Positions 24,863-32,945 are shown, counted from the stretch's first letter. The stretch is DNA of 32,945 nt from Deltaproteobacteria bacterium (GCA_016193385.1 JACPSF010000273.1:1-32945); one strand, 5' to 3'. Made by a program: numbers and translations. Notes: generated by a model from the letters alone, not told the origin.

Positions 24863-25669
24863 GTGAACGATTCCACCCAGAGGGTCAGACACCTTTCACC
24901 GGAAGAGATGTCCGGCTCCGCCATCCAAGTAAGAAACCTGACCAAGATCTTCCAAGCAAAAGCCGGCGAGGTCAAAGCACTGGACGATGTGTCCTTCGAG
25001 GTCTCGGAGGGTGAGTTCCTCTCTATCCTCGGGCCCAGCGGATGCGGGAAAAGCACGCTCTTGCGGCTCATCTCCGGGCTGATTCCGTTTGAGGGCGGCG
25101 AGGTTCAAGTTCAAAAAGCCAGCAATGCTTCTGCGCAACACATCGGATTCATCTTTCAGTATCCCAACCTCCTCCCCTGGAGGAACGTCCTTGAGAACCT
25201 GATGTTGACGGTGGAAATCCATAAGCTCAACAAAAAGGATTACTACCCCAGAGCCAGAGAGCTCCTCGAACTCACCGGCCTGACAGAGTTTGAAAAAAGT
25301 TACGGAAACGAGTTGTCCGGAGGAATGCAACAGCGCGCCTCCTTGGCCGCGGCCCTGATGTTGAACCCGTCCATCCTCCTGATGGACGAACCGTTCGGCG
25401 CCCTGGACGCCCTGACCCGGGACAGGTTGAACATTGACCTGCTGGAATTGTGGGGGAAAAGCCGCCAGACTGTCATCTTTATCACCCACAGCATTCCGGA
25501 GGCCATTTTCCTTTCCGATCGCATTCTCCTGTTGAGCCATCGGCCGGGACGCATTTTGGATAACATCACAATTGAACTCTCCCGCCCAAGAACCACCAAG
25601 GCGACCAAATCCGATTCTCGTTTCGGGTCTTATGTGGCCCGCATCAGCGAGTTGATGGGGTTAGAATAG
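24863..25669 (+). CDS. ABC transporter ATP-binding protein, NitT/TauT (SsuB-like) family
   Basis: A 268-residue ATPase with all signatures: Walker A GPSGCGKS (57-64), Q-loop Q99, signature LSGGMQQR (151-158), Walker B ILLMDEP (171-177), FGALD and H-loop H209. The short C-terminus without a TOBE domain is right for the nitrate/sulphonate/taurine family. I prefer GTG at 24863 because GGGAGGG lies about 8 nt upstream. ATG at 24839, whose ATGA overlaps the permease stop, is a credible alternative for a coupled start. The longer open frame from 24569 lies within the permease gene. The gene converges with hyuB across 44 bp that hold no clear terminator. Confidence 0.92.
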   Translation: MNDSTQRVRHLSPEEMSGSAIQVRNLTKIFQAKAGEVKALDDVSFEVSEGEFLSILGPSGCGKSTLLRLISGLIPFEGGEVQVQKASNASAQHIGFIFQYPNLLPWRNVLENLMLTVEIHKLNKKDYYPRARELLELTGLTEFEKSYGNELSGGMQQRASLAAALMLNPSILLMDEPFGALDALTRDRLNIDLLELWGKSRQTVIFITHSIPEAIFLSDRILLLSHRPGRILDNITIELSRPRTTKATKSDSRFGSYVARISELMGLE

Positions 25670-25713
25670 CAATATGGTAGTGGTTACACAAAGAAGTGGT
25701 TGCTCCGTTTCCG

Positions 25714-27458
25714 TCACGGCGTGGTACCCCGTAACGCTCTCGTCTCATCCCAGTCGATCGTCATCGTCTTGGGGTCGATCGCAACCCTGTATATGTCACG
25801 GGCGGCTTCGAGGCTCACAAATTCGTTGATAACATCTTCCAGGACCTTCTGGGGCTCCCGCTCTGTGGGGTTGCCCACTCCGCCGCCGCCGCCGCTGACC
25901 TCTGACCGGTCTTGATTGCAATCATTCGGTGTGTCCGGGCCGGGATCACCTCATCTCCGCGGCGCAGGTATGTCTTGCAGACCGGGCCCGGCTGACCGCC
26001 TGCGGCTCCCGGCGGTTGGGTCTGGTCGCCGTCTGAGCTGCCGGTTGCGATGCCCACGTCCCCCCCCAAGTTCTGCACCTCCCAGAGCATCCCGGATCCC
26101 CCGCGCCATCTGCCCGCGCCGGACATATCGGGGACGAAGTGATAGCGAACGGTGCGCCACGGAAACCGGATCTCGGTCTCTTCGATGCTTCCGCGCTGGA
26201 TCGACCCCAGACCGGACATGCCCATAGCCCCCTCGAAGCCGTCGTAGCCCCAGACGGCCCCAGCTCCGCCGTCGGCGTCGGTCGTTGTCTGCACGTAGCG
26301 CTCGCCCGTTCTAGGGTCGATGCCGGCGATGTAATGTCCTCGACGTCGTCCCCACGATGCTATGGCCTTCTGTGGCATTGCTTTCGAGAGTGCTGCCACG
26401 GTGGCCTCCAGGACCTGCGTACCTACGTTGACTGGAGAGCCGCCCACCGTTGCTGGGTACTGTGCGTTGCAAACGCTCCCCTCGGGGGCGATGAGCGTAA
26501 TCGGCCGCATGCTCCCCTCGTTGTGGTACTGGGAGAGGCCCGGGTCGAAGAAGAGGAAGCTGCCGGCGACGGCTCGGCTGTACGTCGAAGAGTAGACACA
26601 GTTCACGAACCCCTTGCGTTGCTTGTCGCTCTTGGAGAAGTCGAGGATCATCTCGTCACCCTTGATCGTTGCCTCGCACCGTACCCAGACACGTTCGTCC
26701 AGGACGGTTCCGTCATCGTCGGTTGCAGACTCGCCGTAGTAGGTCCCGTCGGGAACCTCGGCGATCAGCTTCCGAACGTTCTGTTCCATGCGGTCCAGCA
26801 TATCCTCCACGCACTCCAACACCGTGTCCCTGCCGTACTTGTCCAGGAGGGCCACGATGCGGTTCTCGCAGACCTTCAGGGCAGCCATGAGTGCGTAGTT
26901 GTCGATACGCACCCCTTCGGGCCAGCGGACGTTGTTCCAGACTAACTCCAAGACATCCTTTCTCTCCTTTCCCCGATCGAGCACCTTGATGGGCGGGATC
27001 ATGATCCCTTCGGCATGGATATCGTACCCGTTGGGGAAATAGCCGCCAGGGAAGGCGCCCCCTGTGTCCAACTGGTGCCCGCGAGTCAGCGCGACGAAAA
27101 GGAGCTCATCCTTGTAGAAGATGGGTCGGAAGAACCCCCAGTCTGGCAGGTGGTTGCAATACCCATGGTAGGGATCGTTGGTGAGAATCACATCGCCGGG
27201 GTGGAGGTCATCCCCGAACTTGTCAAGAATGTAGCGAACGGAGAACTGCTGCGAGGTCATCATGGATGTGGGGCCTTCAGGCACCGCTATCGTTTGGGCG
27301 CGGGCGTTCCAGATTCCGGCCGCCATGTCATGAAGCTGGGCCATGACATAGTTCTGGCAGGTGCGGTCGATGACGTGGCGCATTTCCCGGCCCATGCTCT
27401 GAAACGCGTGCCAGACCGTTGACAGCGTGATCGGGTCAACGTTTCGCGTGCTCATCAT
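25714..27458 (-). CDS. hyuB: HyuB-family subunit, second hyuAB set, with a 1-nt frameshift near the 3' end
   Basis: A HyuB protein whose reading frame is intact for about 520 residues, then broken. It has NDPYHGYCNHLPDWGF, GHQLDTGGAFPGGYFPNGYD and DIHAEG, like the other copies. The uninterrupted frame ends at 25815 with an unrelated low-complexity tail (RSAAAAAEW...). In the next frame, from 25899 down to a stop at 25714-25716, the sequence reads VSGGGGGVGNPTEREPQKV, then EDVINEF and AIDP, matching the intact copy's ISGGGAGVGNPAERDP, WDVINEF and VIDP. One base has therefore been lost at about 25900-25910, unless the read is wrong. ATG at 27458 overlaps the hyuA stop (ATGA) behind AGGAGG, so the pair is translationally coupled. 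If real, the frameshift replaces the glycine-rich C-terminus and could inactivate the complex. Confidence 0.88.
25897..25910 (-). other. Frameshift site in hyuB of the second set
   Basis: On the minus strand, codons up to ATT GCA ATC AAG ACC GGT keep the HyuB frame (KTG). The conserved VSGGGGG block then resumes one frame over, beginning at 25899. A single-base deletion between these points restores a full-length product when corrected. The adjacent (GCC)n tract at 25881-25894 changes in units of three and would not itself shift the frame. Confidence 0.8.
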
Positions 27459-29578
27459 TCACCTCCTGCGAGACCTTCGGCTCGTGCGGTTCTGATATCT
27501 CGTTTATGCGAGCTCTTCCGGTCAAGCAAGTAGTTCCGCCCGTCGTCTACCGAGCACGAGAACGAGCTGGGAATTACTACCGTCGTGGCGGTTTCCTCGA
27601 TGATCGCCGGTCCTGCGATCCGGTTGCCGGCCAGCAGCTTCTCCCCGTCGTATACGGGCGTGTCGATTTCGTGTCCGTCGAACCAACAGTTGCGACGCCG
27701 TTTGAGAGCATGGGAGGCATCAGGTGTTCCTTCGGCAATCCGGCGCAGTTCGAAGGGGGCCTTCGGGGCTGTTGCCCGGAGGCGGAACGTCAGGAACTCG
27801 ACCCCCTTCCAGGGCATGTTGAAGGTGTAGAGCTCCTCGTGCCTCCGGTGCAAGTTTTCGACTGCCTGCGCGAGACTGTCGAGTGATAGCTCGCCGCTCG
27901 CCACCTCGACTTCGACCTCGTGGAACTGTCCGATGTAGCGCAGGTCCGCAGTACGGGAGAAAACGACCTGTTCCTCGGGGACATGCATCTCCTTAAAACC
28001 GTCCAGGGCTTGCTGCTCCATGTCGGCGTAGAGCCGCCTCACCCGATCCAGATCGATGTCCGTGGCACGAGCGATGTAGGACCGGGCGTAGTTGCGGCCG
28101 ACGTCCATCGCAAACATGCCAAACGCGGAATAGGACGCGGCTACGGATGGCACGATGACATTGGGGACACCCAGCAGATCGGCGATGAAGGGCGCGTGGA
28201 TCGGGCCGGCCCCACCGCCGGCAACAATGGCGATGTCTCTCACGTCATAGCCACGCCGGGTCGACACCTCGGTGATCTGGTCGGCCATGAACGAGTTGAC
28301 CGCAGTGAAGATGGCCCGGGCGGCTTGCGGTACCTGTATCCCCAGGGGTTCGGCGACCTTCTTCTTGATCGCGTCCTCGGCCCGGCGTCTATCAAGCGGG
28401 ATCTCGCCACCAAGGAAAAAGTCAGCCGGCACGTAGCCCAGAAGCAGGTCGGCGTCAGTGACCGTCGGCTCCTCGCCTCCCTTGCCGTAGCACGTCGGGC
28501 CGGGATCGCTCCCTGCGGACTGGGGTCCGACGCAAAGCAGCCCCAGCGAATCGATCCATGCGATCGACCCACCGCCGGCGCCAGCGGAGTGGACATCCAC
28601 CATCTTGATCGCCACGCGTTCGTCTTGGACCCAGCCCTCGGTCGTCGAGGGGACCTCGCCGTTGCGGATGAGACCGACGTCGAGCGAGGTCCCGCCCATG
28701 TCAAACGACAGGAGGTTGTCGTGACCTGCCTGCCGGCCGAGGTGAAGCGCGGCAGCTGGGGCTGCAGCGGGTCCCGAGCCGATCAGGTAGACAGCGCGTG
28801 GAATGCAGTACTCGACTGTCTCCACCAAACCGCTCGAAAGCATGAGGAGAAGGCTGCCCTTGAATCCAGACTCGTGGAGCCGATCGGTCAGGGCCAGGAG
28901 GTAACGCTTGACCGCAGGCCCCACGTAGGCCGACACCGCCGTCGTGGAGAAGCGTTCCCACTCCTGCCACACCGGGAGGATCTGATGGGAAGACGTGATG
29001 TACACGTCGTCGAGCACCGCTGCGCTGAGTTCGGCGGCCTTCCTCTCGTTCTGTGGGTTCGCGTAGGCATGGAGGAAACAGACCGCGACCGATTCGACGC
29101 CGTGGCCCTTCAGCTTTGTGGCGGCTTGCCGCACGTCCTCTTCGTTGAGAGGGGTCAGGATGTCCCCTGTGTACACCGTACGCTCCTCCGCCTCCAAACG
29201 CAGGAACCGCGGTATTAAGGGTTTGTAAGGCGGCACGAAGACGTTGTACATGGAAGTGCGGATGTTCTTGTAGCCCCTGCGGACCTCGAGGACGTCGCGG
29301 AAGTTCTTGGTGGTAATCATCCCGGTCTTTGCGCCGTTCTGGTTGATCAGAGTGTTCGTGGCGAGCGTCGTGCCGTGAATGAGGAGATCCACGTCCGCCA
29401 GGAAGTTGGGTAGGGGCTCCGCGTAGCCCCGGGCCGCTTTTTCCAAGACATTCATGAAGCCGATCGACGGATCCGCGGGGGTGGTCGGACTCTTGAACTG
29501 TCGAAGATTCCGTTCTTCTTCGTCCAAGACGAGGCAGTCTGTGAAGGTTCCCCCAACGTCTATGCAGATCCGGTACAT
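27455..29578 (-). CDS. hyuA: HyuA-family ATP-dependent subunit, second hyuAB set
   Basis: A 707-residue HyuA protein of the actin-like ATPase type that energises the HyuB partner. It starts MYRICIDVGGTFTD (phosphate-1 loop 9-14), has HGTTLATNTL, DMGGTSLDV, SAGAGGGSIAW and GGGAGPIHAPF, and ends about 20 residues beyond the copy at 1038-3101. No key motif is missing. The ATG at 29578 has GGAGG 12 nt upstream, slightly far, with an out-of-frame ATG between. The stop overlaps the start of the frameshifted hyuB. It is far from identical to the other two HyuA proteins, and a hand-counted line (28321-28380) is about 63% GC against 57% for one line of the first hyuA, which suggests separate acquisition rather than local duplication. 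Confidence 0.93.
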   Translation of the reverse strand: MYRICIDVGGTFTDCLVLDEEERNLRQFKSPTTPADPSIGFMNVLEKAARGYAEPLPNFLADVDLLIHGTTLATNTLINQNGAKTGMITTKNFRDVLEVRRGYKNIRTSMYNVFVPPYKPLIPRFLRLEAEERTVYTGDILTPLNEEDVRQAATKLKGHGVESVAVCFLHAYANPQNERKAAELSAAVLDDVYITSSHQILPVWQEWERFSTTAVSAYVGPAVKRYLLALTDRLHESGFKGSLLLMLSSGLVETVEYCIPRAVYLIGSGPAAAPAAALHLGRQAGHDNLLSFDMGGTSLDVGLIRNGEVPSTTEGWVQDERVAIKMVDVHSAGAGGGSIAWIDSLGLLCVGPQSAGSDPGPTCYGKGGEEPTVTDADLLLGYVPADFFLGGEIPLDRRRAEDAIKKKVAEPLGIQVPQAARAIFTAVNSFMADQITEVSTRRGYDVRDIAIVAGGGAGPIHAPFIADLLGVPNVIVPSVAASYSAFGMFAMDVGRNYARSYIARATDIDLDRVRRLYADMEQQALDGFKEMHVPEEQVVFSRTADLRYIGQFHEVEVEVASGELSLDSLAQAVENLHRRHEELYTFNMPWKGVEFLTFRLRATAPKAPFELRRIAEGTPDASHALKRRRNCWFDGHEIDTPVYDGEKLLAGNRIAGPAIIEETATTVVIPSSFSCSVDDGRNYLLDRKSSHKRDIRTARAEGLAGGE

Positions 29579-29643
29579 AGCGTTACCATTCCTCCAGCTC
29601 AGTCATTGCACGATCAACGGCGAGCCTTTAAGCCACCAGCACG

Positions 29644-30205
29644 GTGGCAGGTTTATATGTGGAGCGGTCTCCCGTGCAGCCGACCGATAGCACGTTTGTT
29701 ATCCGGTACGCAACTTACGTGACTGAGCTTTTCCCGGACATACCGGCCACGCCATCCGTGTCCGCCGTAACGGAAAAGGTGAAGCTGCAGATCGGGGTCC
29801 TGGCCCTCCCGATCCGCAACTCCCTTCACATCGCCAAAGGAGACCACATTGATCTAAGCGCCCGGCTTCTACTGAGGCCGAGCTTTTGTATTTACGAGAG
29901 CTTGACACGGAGTATGCCCCCTGCTAGACACTGGCCCGCAGGCGGAGCTTTCCGGGGTGAAGAGATTCATGGAGGCGTTTGACATGTCCAAACTGCTCGA
30001 GGAAAAAGTCGCGCCTGAATTTGTCATCCCGTACTTGCTCGAACGCTTCTCCATTGCGGGGACGCCGGAAGAGTGCGCCGCGAGAGTCCGCGAGCTGGAA
30101 AAGGCGGGCGTAAAACGCCTCATGCTCACTCCTCCCGAAAAGGTTTTTACCCAGATGATGGAGGCTTGGGCCAAAGAGGTATCACCTCGCGTCTCGGCTG
30201 GATAA
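29644..30205 (+). pseudogene. Decayed luciferase-like (LLM class, F420/FMN-dependent) monooxygenase gene
   Basis: Two separate pieces of one family are visible in different frames. In frame 1 (29644-29880) the product has FPDIPATPSVSAVTEKVKL, then GVLALPIRNSLHIAK, which matches the LLM N-terminal strand TERVKLGTGVLLLPLRNPVHVAK and the following TLDLLSGGRL-like stretch. In frame 2 (from about 29906 to the stop at 30203-30205) the product has YLLERFSIAGTPEECAARVR and ELEKAGVKRLMLTPPEKV, the usual LLM C-terminal end. The roughly 200 residues that should lie between are gone. The gene is therefore an internal-deletion relic and not functional. A short GTG-started frame at 29957-30205 could be mis-annotated as a gene. 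Its orientation matches the third hyuAB set downstream. Confidence 0.6.
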
Positions 30206-30724
30206 TTTCAGCGGGGAGCGGGCACCTTGGTTCGATCCGGTCTCAGTCCGGCTATCGAGCCCGATGAAAAAACGTCGGCATTGGCGCCTTTGGAGTTAAA
30301 TTCCCGCGGCGGCTGCGTGATCACGACCGCGTTTAACGGACGGCGATAACAGTCATTGTCTTTCGTGGCGTACGCATCCTTCCGACGAGGCGTTGTGCCA
30401 CTTTTCGCACCCGGCGGCGCAATGAAGTTCAGGCAGGCGTCACCTAGGAAAATTCCAACCAACTAAGAACTTGACAATCCTTTCGGACAGTTGGAGAATC
30501 GCGCTTCCTACTATCACTTTAGCTGGTCAAGAACGGCGACGTGGCAGTGACAGTGCTGAAGCTCAACAACGAGGAACTGATCTTCCTCAAATCGCGCGAG
30601 GAGGACTGAGCAGCGCTTGCTCAGGCGACTATCGGCGTGCCCCGGCCGCTGTTCGACCAGGCGCTCCGCGCCTTCGGGACCCGGAACTGCGCTCCAGCCA
30701 CTCGCGCCCAAACGGGAGATACGC
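30206..30724. other. Gene-free stretch upstream of the third hyuA, with an orphan coding tail
   Basis: About 520 bp without an intact gene. It contains a candidate promoter (30471-30499). After an in-frame stop at 30520-30522 there is a 28-codon coding-like tail at 30523-30609 reading LVKNGDVAVTVLKLNNEEL and ending in EED. The tail has no start of its own and looks like the relic end of a lost gene of unknown family. The remaining sequence (30206-30470) holds only short frames without ribosome sites. GC rises sharply from about 30600 into the hyuA gene. Confidence 0.35.
30471..30499 (+). promoter_or_regulatory. Candidate sigma70 promoter upstream of the third hyuA
   Basis: A perfect TTGACA (30471-30476) is followed after the optimal 17 bp by GAGAAT (30494-30499), 4 of 6 to TATAAT. 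It lies about 225 bp before the hyuA start at 30725, with no other gene between. The call rests on sequence match only. Confidence 0.35.
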
Positions 30725-32830
30725 ATGAAGCGATTGTGCATCGACACGGGCGGGACTTTCACCGACTGCCTGGTGCTGGGCGAGTCGGGCGCGCTGCGAC
30801 AGTTCAAGGCATCCACCACGCCCGACGCCCCAGAGCGAGGCCTCCTGGACGCCGTGAACAAGGCAGCCCGGGCGTACGGCCTGGGCCTGCGGGAGTTCCT
30901 GGGGCAGGTGGAGCTCCTGGTGCTGGGCACCACCCTGGCCACCAACGCCGTGCTGACGAAGCGCGGTGCCAGGACCGGGATGATCACCACCAAGAACTTT
31001 CGGGACATCATCGAGATCCGGCGCGGCATCCGCGGCATCGAAAACCGCAACATGTACAACCAGGTGCTGCCGCCGTACAAGCCGCTGGTCCCGCGCTACA
31101 TGCGCCGCGGCGTGGAGGAGCGCACGCTCGCCAACGGCGAGGTCCTCACCCCACTCAACGAGCAGGAGTGCCGCGAGGCGGCCGCGTTTCTGGGCAAGCT
31201 GGGCGTCGGGGCCCTAGCCATCGGCTTTCTCCACTGCTACGCCAACCCCACCAACGAGCGGCGGGCGGCGGAGATCTGCCGCGAGGTGCTGCCCAACGTC
31301 TACATCACCACTTCCCACGAGATCCTGCCCGTGTGGCGCGAGTTCGAGCGCTTCAGCACCACCGTCGTCAGCGCCTACGTCGGCCCGATCATCGAGCGGT
31401 TTCTGACCAAGTTGGATACACGGCTGCGGGAAGAGGGCTTCACCGGACAGCTGCTGGTGGTCACCAGCAACAGCCTGGTTCAGACCATCGAGGAGTGCGT
31501 GCGGCAGGCGGTGTTCGCGCTCAACTCAGGGCCGGCCGCGGCGCCCACGGGGGCGATCGAGATCGGCAGCCGCGTGGGCGAGCGCGACCTGGTGTCCGTG
31601 GACATGGGCGGCACCAGCTTCGACGTGGGCCTGATCCGCAACGCCGAAGTGCCGACTACCACCGAGAACTGGGTGGGCGAGGAGCGAGTGGCGACCAAGA
31701 TGGTGGACGTCCACTCGGTGGGCGCCGGTGGGGGCAGCATCGCCTGGATCGACCTGCTGGGCGTGCTGCGCGTCGGGCCTCAGAGCGCCGGCGCCGACCC
31801 CGGCCCCGCCTGCTACGGCAAGGGCAACGAGCAGCCCACGGTCACCGACGCCGACGTGGTCCTCGGCTACGTGCCCACCGACTACTTCCTGGGCGGCGAG
31901 ATGACGCTGGACTGCAATCTGGCCGAGCAAGCGGTGGCGCGGCTGGCTGAGAAGCTGGGCCTGGGACTGGTGGAAACCGCGAGCTCCATCTTCACCACGG
32001 TCAATGCCACTATGGCTAACCAGATCCACGAGCTGTCCACCATGCGCGGCCACGACCTCCGCGAACTGACACTGGTGGCGGGTGGCGGAGCCGGGCCGGT
32101 GCACGCCGCCTTCCTAGCGCGGCAGCTCGGCATCCGGAAGGTAATCGTGCCGCCGGTGGCGGCGCTTTACAGCGCCTACGGCATGACCGCTATGGACCTG
32201 GGGCGAGATTACGCCCGCTCCTACGTTGTTCGCCTGGGGTTGCTTGACTCGGCCAATATCGATCGTCTGTACTGGGCGATGGAGGAGGAGGCGCTGGCCA
32301 ACTTCGCCGGGCCGGGGGTGAGCGCCGACCAGGTGGTGCTGAGTCGCTCCTGCGAGCTGCGCTACAACCGGCAGTTCCACGAACTGGAAGTGCCAGTTCG
32401 CTCCGGTCCGGTGGAGGCCGAGCTAGTGAACGAGATCGTGGACACGTTCCACAAGCGCCACGAGGCGTCTTACAAGTTCAGCATGCCGGGTCAGGATATC
32501 GAGTTCCTGACCTTCCGCGTCAAGGCCTTGGTGCCTCACGCGCCGGTCCAGCCGCAGATCCTCCAGCGGGGTGACTCGGACGCCTCGGCGCTGGTCAAGC
32601 GGCGTCGCTCTTGCTGGTTCGATAACCAGGAGATGGATACGCCGGTCTATGACGGCGACCGCTTGCTCGCCGGCAATCAGTTGGTCGGTCCGGCCATCGT
32701 GGAGGAGCGAACGACCACCGTGGTCATCCCGCCCGGCTTCATGGGCGAGGTGGACGAGTACAAAAACTACCTGCTCCACGCCGGTGTGCCGACCCAGAGG
32801 GGGTCCGCGGGCGGTCTGGCGAAAGCGTAA
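30725..32830 (+). CDS. hyuA: HyuA-family ATP-dependent subunit, third hyuAB set
   Basis: A 701-residue HyuA protein with all family motifs: GGTFTDC (9-15), GTTLATNAVLTKRGA, DMGGTSFDVGLIRN, SVGAGGGSIAWID, AGADPGPACYGKG and GGGAGPVHAAFLARQLG. ATG at 30725 is chosen because the product then begins MKRLCIDTGG like its paralogues and GGGAG lies about 9 nt upstream; the open frame from 30617 adds an unrelated leader. A partial hyuB follows after 11 bp. The gene is noticeably GC-richer than the other hyuA genes (41 of 60 on the hand-counted line 31141-31200) and is on the opposite strand, so it is probably a separately acquired set. Substrate unknown. Confidence 0.93.
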   Translation: MKRLCIDTGGTFTDCLVLGESGALRQFKASTTPDAPERGLLDAVNKAARAYGLGLREFLGQVELLVLGTTLATNAVLTKRGARTGMITTKNFRDIIEIRRGIRGIENRNMYNQVLPPYKPLVPRYMRRGVEERTLANGEVLTPLNEQECREAAAFLGKLGVGALAIGFLHCYANPTNERRAAEICREVLPNVYITTSHEILPVWREFERFSTTVVSAYVGPIIERFLTKLDTRLREEGFTGQLLVVTSNSLVQTIEECVRQAVFALNSGPAAAPTGAIEIGSRVGERDLVSVDMGGTSFDVGLIRNAEVPTTTENWVGEERVATKMVDVHSVGAGGGSIAWIDLLGVLRVGPQSAGADPGPACYGKGNEQPTVTDADVVLGYVPTDYFLGGEMTLDCNLAEQAVARLAEKLGLGLVETASSIFTTVNATMANQIHELSTMRGHDLRELTLVAGGGAGPVHAAFLARQLGIRKVIVPPVAALYSAYGMTAMDLGRDYARSYVVRLGLLDSANIDRLYWAMEEEALANFAGPGVSADQVVLSRSCELRYNRQFHELEVPVRSGPVEAELVNEIVDTFHKRHEASYKFSMPGQDIEFLTFRVKALVPHAPVQPQILQRGDSDASALVKRRRSCWFDNQEMDTPVYDGDRLLAGNQLVGPAIVEERTTTVVIPPGFMGEVDEYKNYLLHAGVPTQRGSAGGLAKA

Positions 32831-32841
32831 CGGAGATAGCC

Positions 32842-32945
32842 ATGGCTTCGAACCTGATTCGGAAAAACGACCCCACCACGCTGGCGACAGTGTGGCACCA
32901 CATGCAGACGACCTGCCGCGAGATGCGCCACCTGCTGGAGCGTAC
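32842..32945 (+). CDS. hyuB: HyuB-family subunit, third hyuAB set, 5' fragment cut by window edge
   Basis: The first 34 complete codons of a HyuB protein. It begins MASNLIRKNDPTTLATVWHH and continues to the conserved REMRHLLERT, matching REMRHVVDRT and REMRHVIDRT of the other copies. The ATG at 32842 follows GGAG by about 7 nt and lies 11 bp after the hyuA stop, so it is the second gene of the third set. The rest is outside the window. It is the fourth HyuB start in this 33-kb region. Confidence 0.88.
   Translation, partial: MASNLIRKNDPTTLATVWHHMQTTCREMRHLLER

Noticed and set aside
25881..25894. (GCC)n tract as a phase-variation switch for the frameshifted hyuB
   Set aside because: A trinucleotide tract changes length by three and cannot move the frame; the shift lies just beside it, not in it.
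27920..29218. A 432-codon plus-strand open frame opposite the second hyuA
   Set aside because: Antisense shadow of a full-length HyuA with all motifs; no start signal or domain of its own.
29632..29648. GCCACC-AGCAC-GGTGGC hairpin upstream of the second hyuA
   Set aside because: Only a 6-bp stem with no U-tract or conserved context; too short to call a terminator or riboregulator.
30637..31950. A 437-codon plus-strand frame overlapping the third hyuA in another frame
   Set aside because: Its translation is Arg/Gly/Ala-rich low-complexity sequence typical of a GC-rich out-of-frame reading; the HyuA frame carries all conserved motifs.

Overview
The window reads as part of a catabolic island from a Gram-negative bacterium, probably an uncultivated soil or sediment lineage. 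The evidence is several secretion-signal solute-binding proteins, sigma70-like promoters, AGGAGG ribosome sites, moderately high GC, and many paralogues of aerobic or CO2-handling catabolic enzymes. The mix (HyuA/HyuB pairs, UbiD, CoxL-type molybdoenzymes, AfuA- and NitT/TauT-type transporters, a palindromic CCCCCTTT/AAAGGGGG repeat) resembles deltaproteobacterial, Binatota or Tectomicrobia-like genomes. That placement is an inference from gene style, not from a marker gene. I see no rRNA, tRNA, CRISPR, integrase or intact transposase.

Layout. (A) 1-6359, minus strand: an operon transcribed ubiD, hyuB, hyuA, second hyuB (cut by the window edge). (B) 6826-14328, plus strand: a binding-protein gene, an acyl-CoA dehydrogenase, a fused two-domain ABC permease, a second binding-protein gene, an ABC ATPase and an isocitrate/isopropylmalate-dehydrogenase-family enzyme. 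(C) 14907-16944, plus: alpha and beta E1 subunits of a thiamine-diphosphate 2-oxoacid or acetoin dehydrogenase, with no E2 or E3 beside them. (D) 17273-21037, plus: a three-subunit molybdenum hydroxylase in the order molybdopterin, FAD, 2Fe-2S. (E) 21094-25669: a NitT/TauT-type uptake system split over both strands, with the binding protein and an Old-Yellow-Enzyme-family reductase on minus and the permease and ATPase on plus. A 147-bp MITE-like element with terminal inverted repeats lies just before the permease. (F) 25714-29578, minus: a second hyuA-hyuB pair whose hyuB carries a one-base frameshift near its 3' end. (G) 29644-30205: a decayed luciferase-like monooxygenase gene. (H) 30725-32945, plus: a third, GC-richer hyuA-hyuB pair, cut by the window edge.

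How the parts could work together. HyuA/HyuB proteins are the subunits of ATP-dependent hydantoinases, 5-oxoprolinases and acetone/acetophenone carboxylases. UbiD enzymes use prenylated FMN for reversible decarboxylation. The molybdenum hydroxylase can hydroxylate an N-heterocycle, aldehyde or aromatic thioester. The OYE reductase, acyl-CoA dehydrogenase, beta-decarboxylating dehydrogenase and TPP dehydrogenase can process the ring-opened or carboxylated product, and two ABC systems can import it. The most unusual points are the operon joining one HyuA, two HyuB and a UbiD, the clustering of three unlike hyuAB sets in 33 kb, and clear signs of decay (frameshifted hyuB, shattered monooxygenase, orphan gene ends). 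The substrate cannot be read from the sequence.
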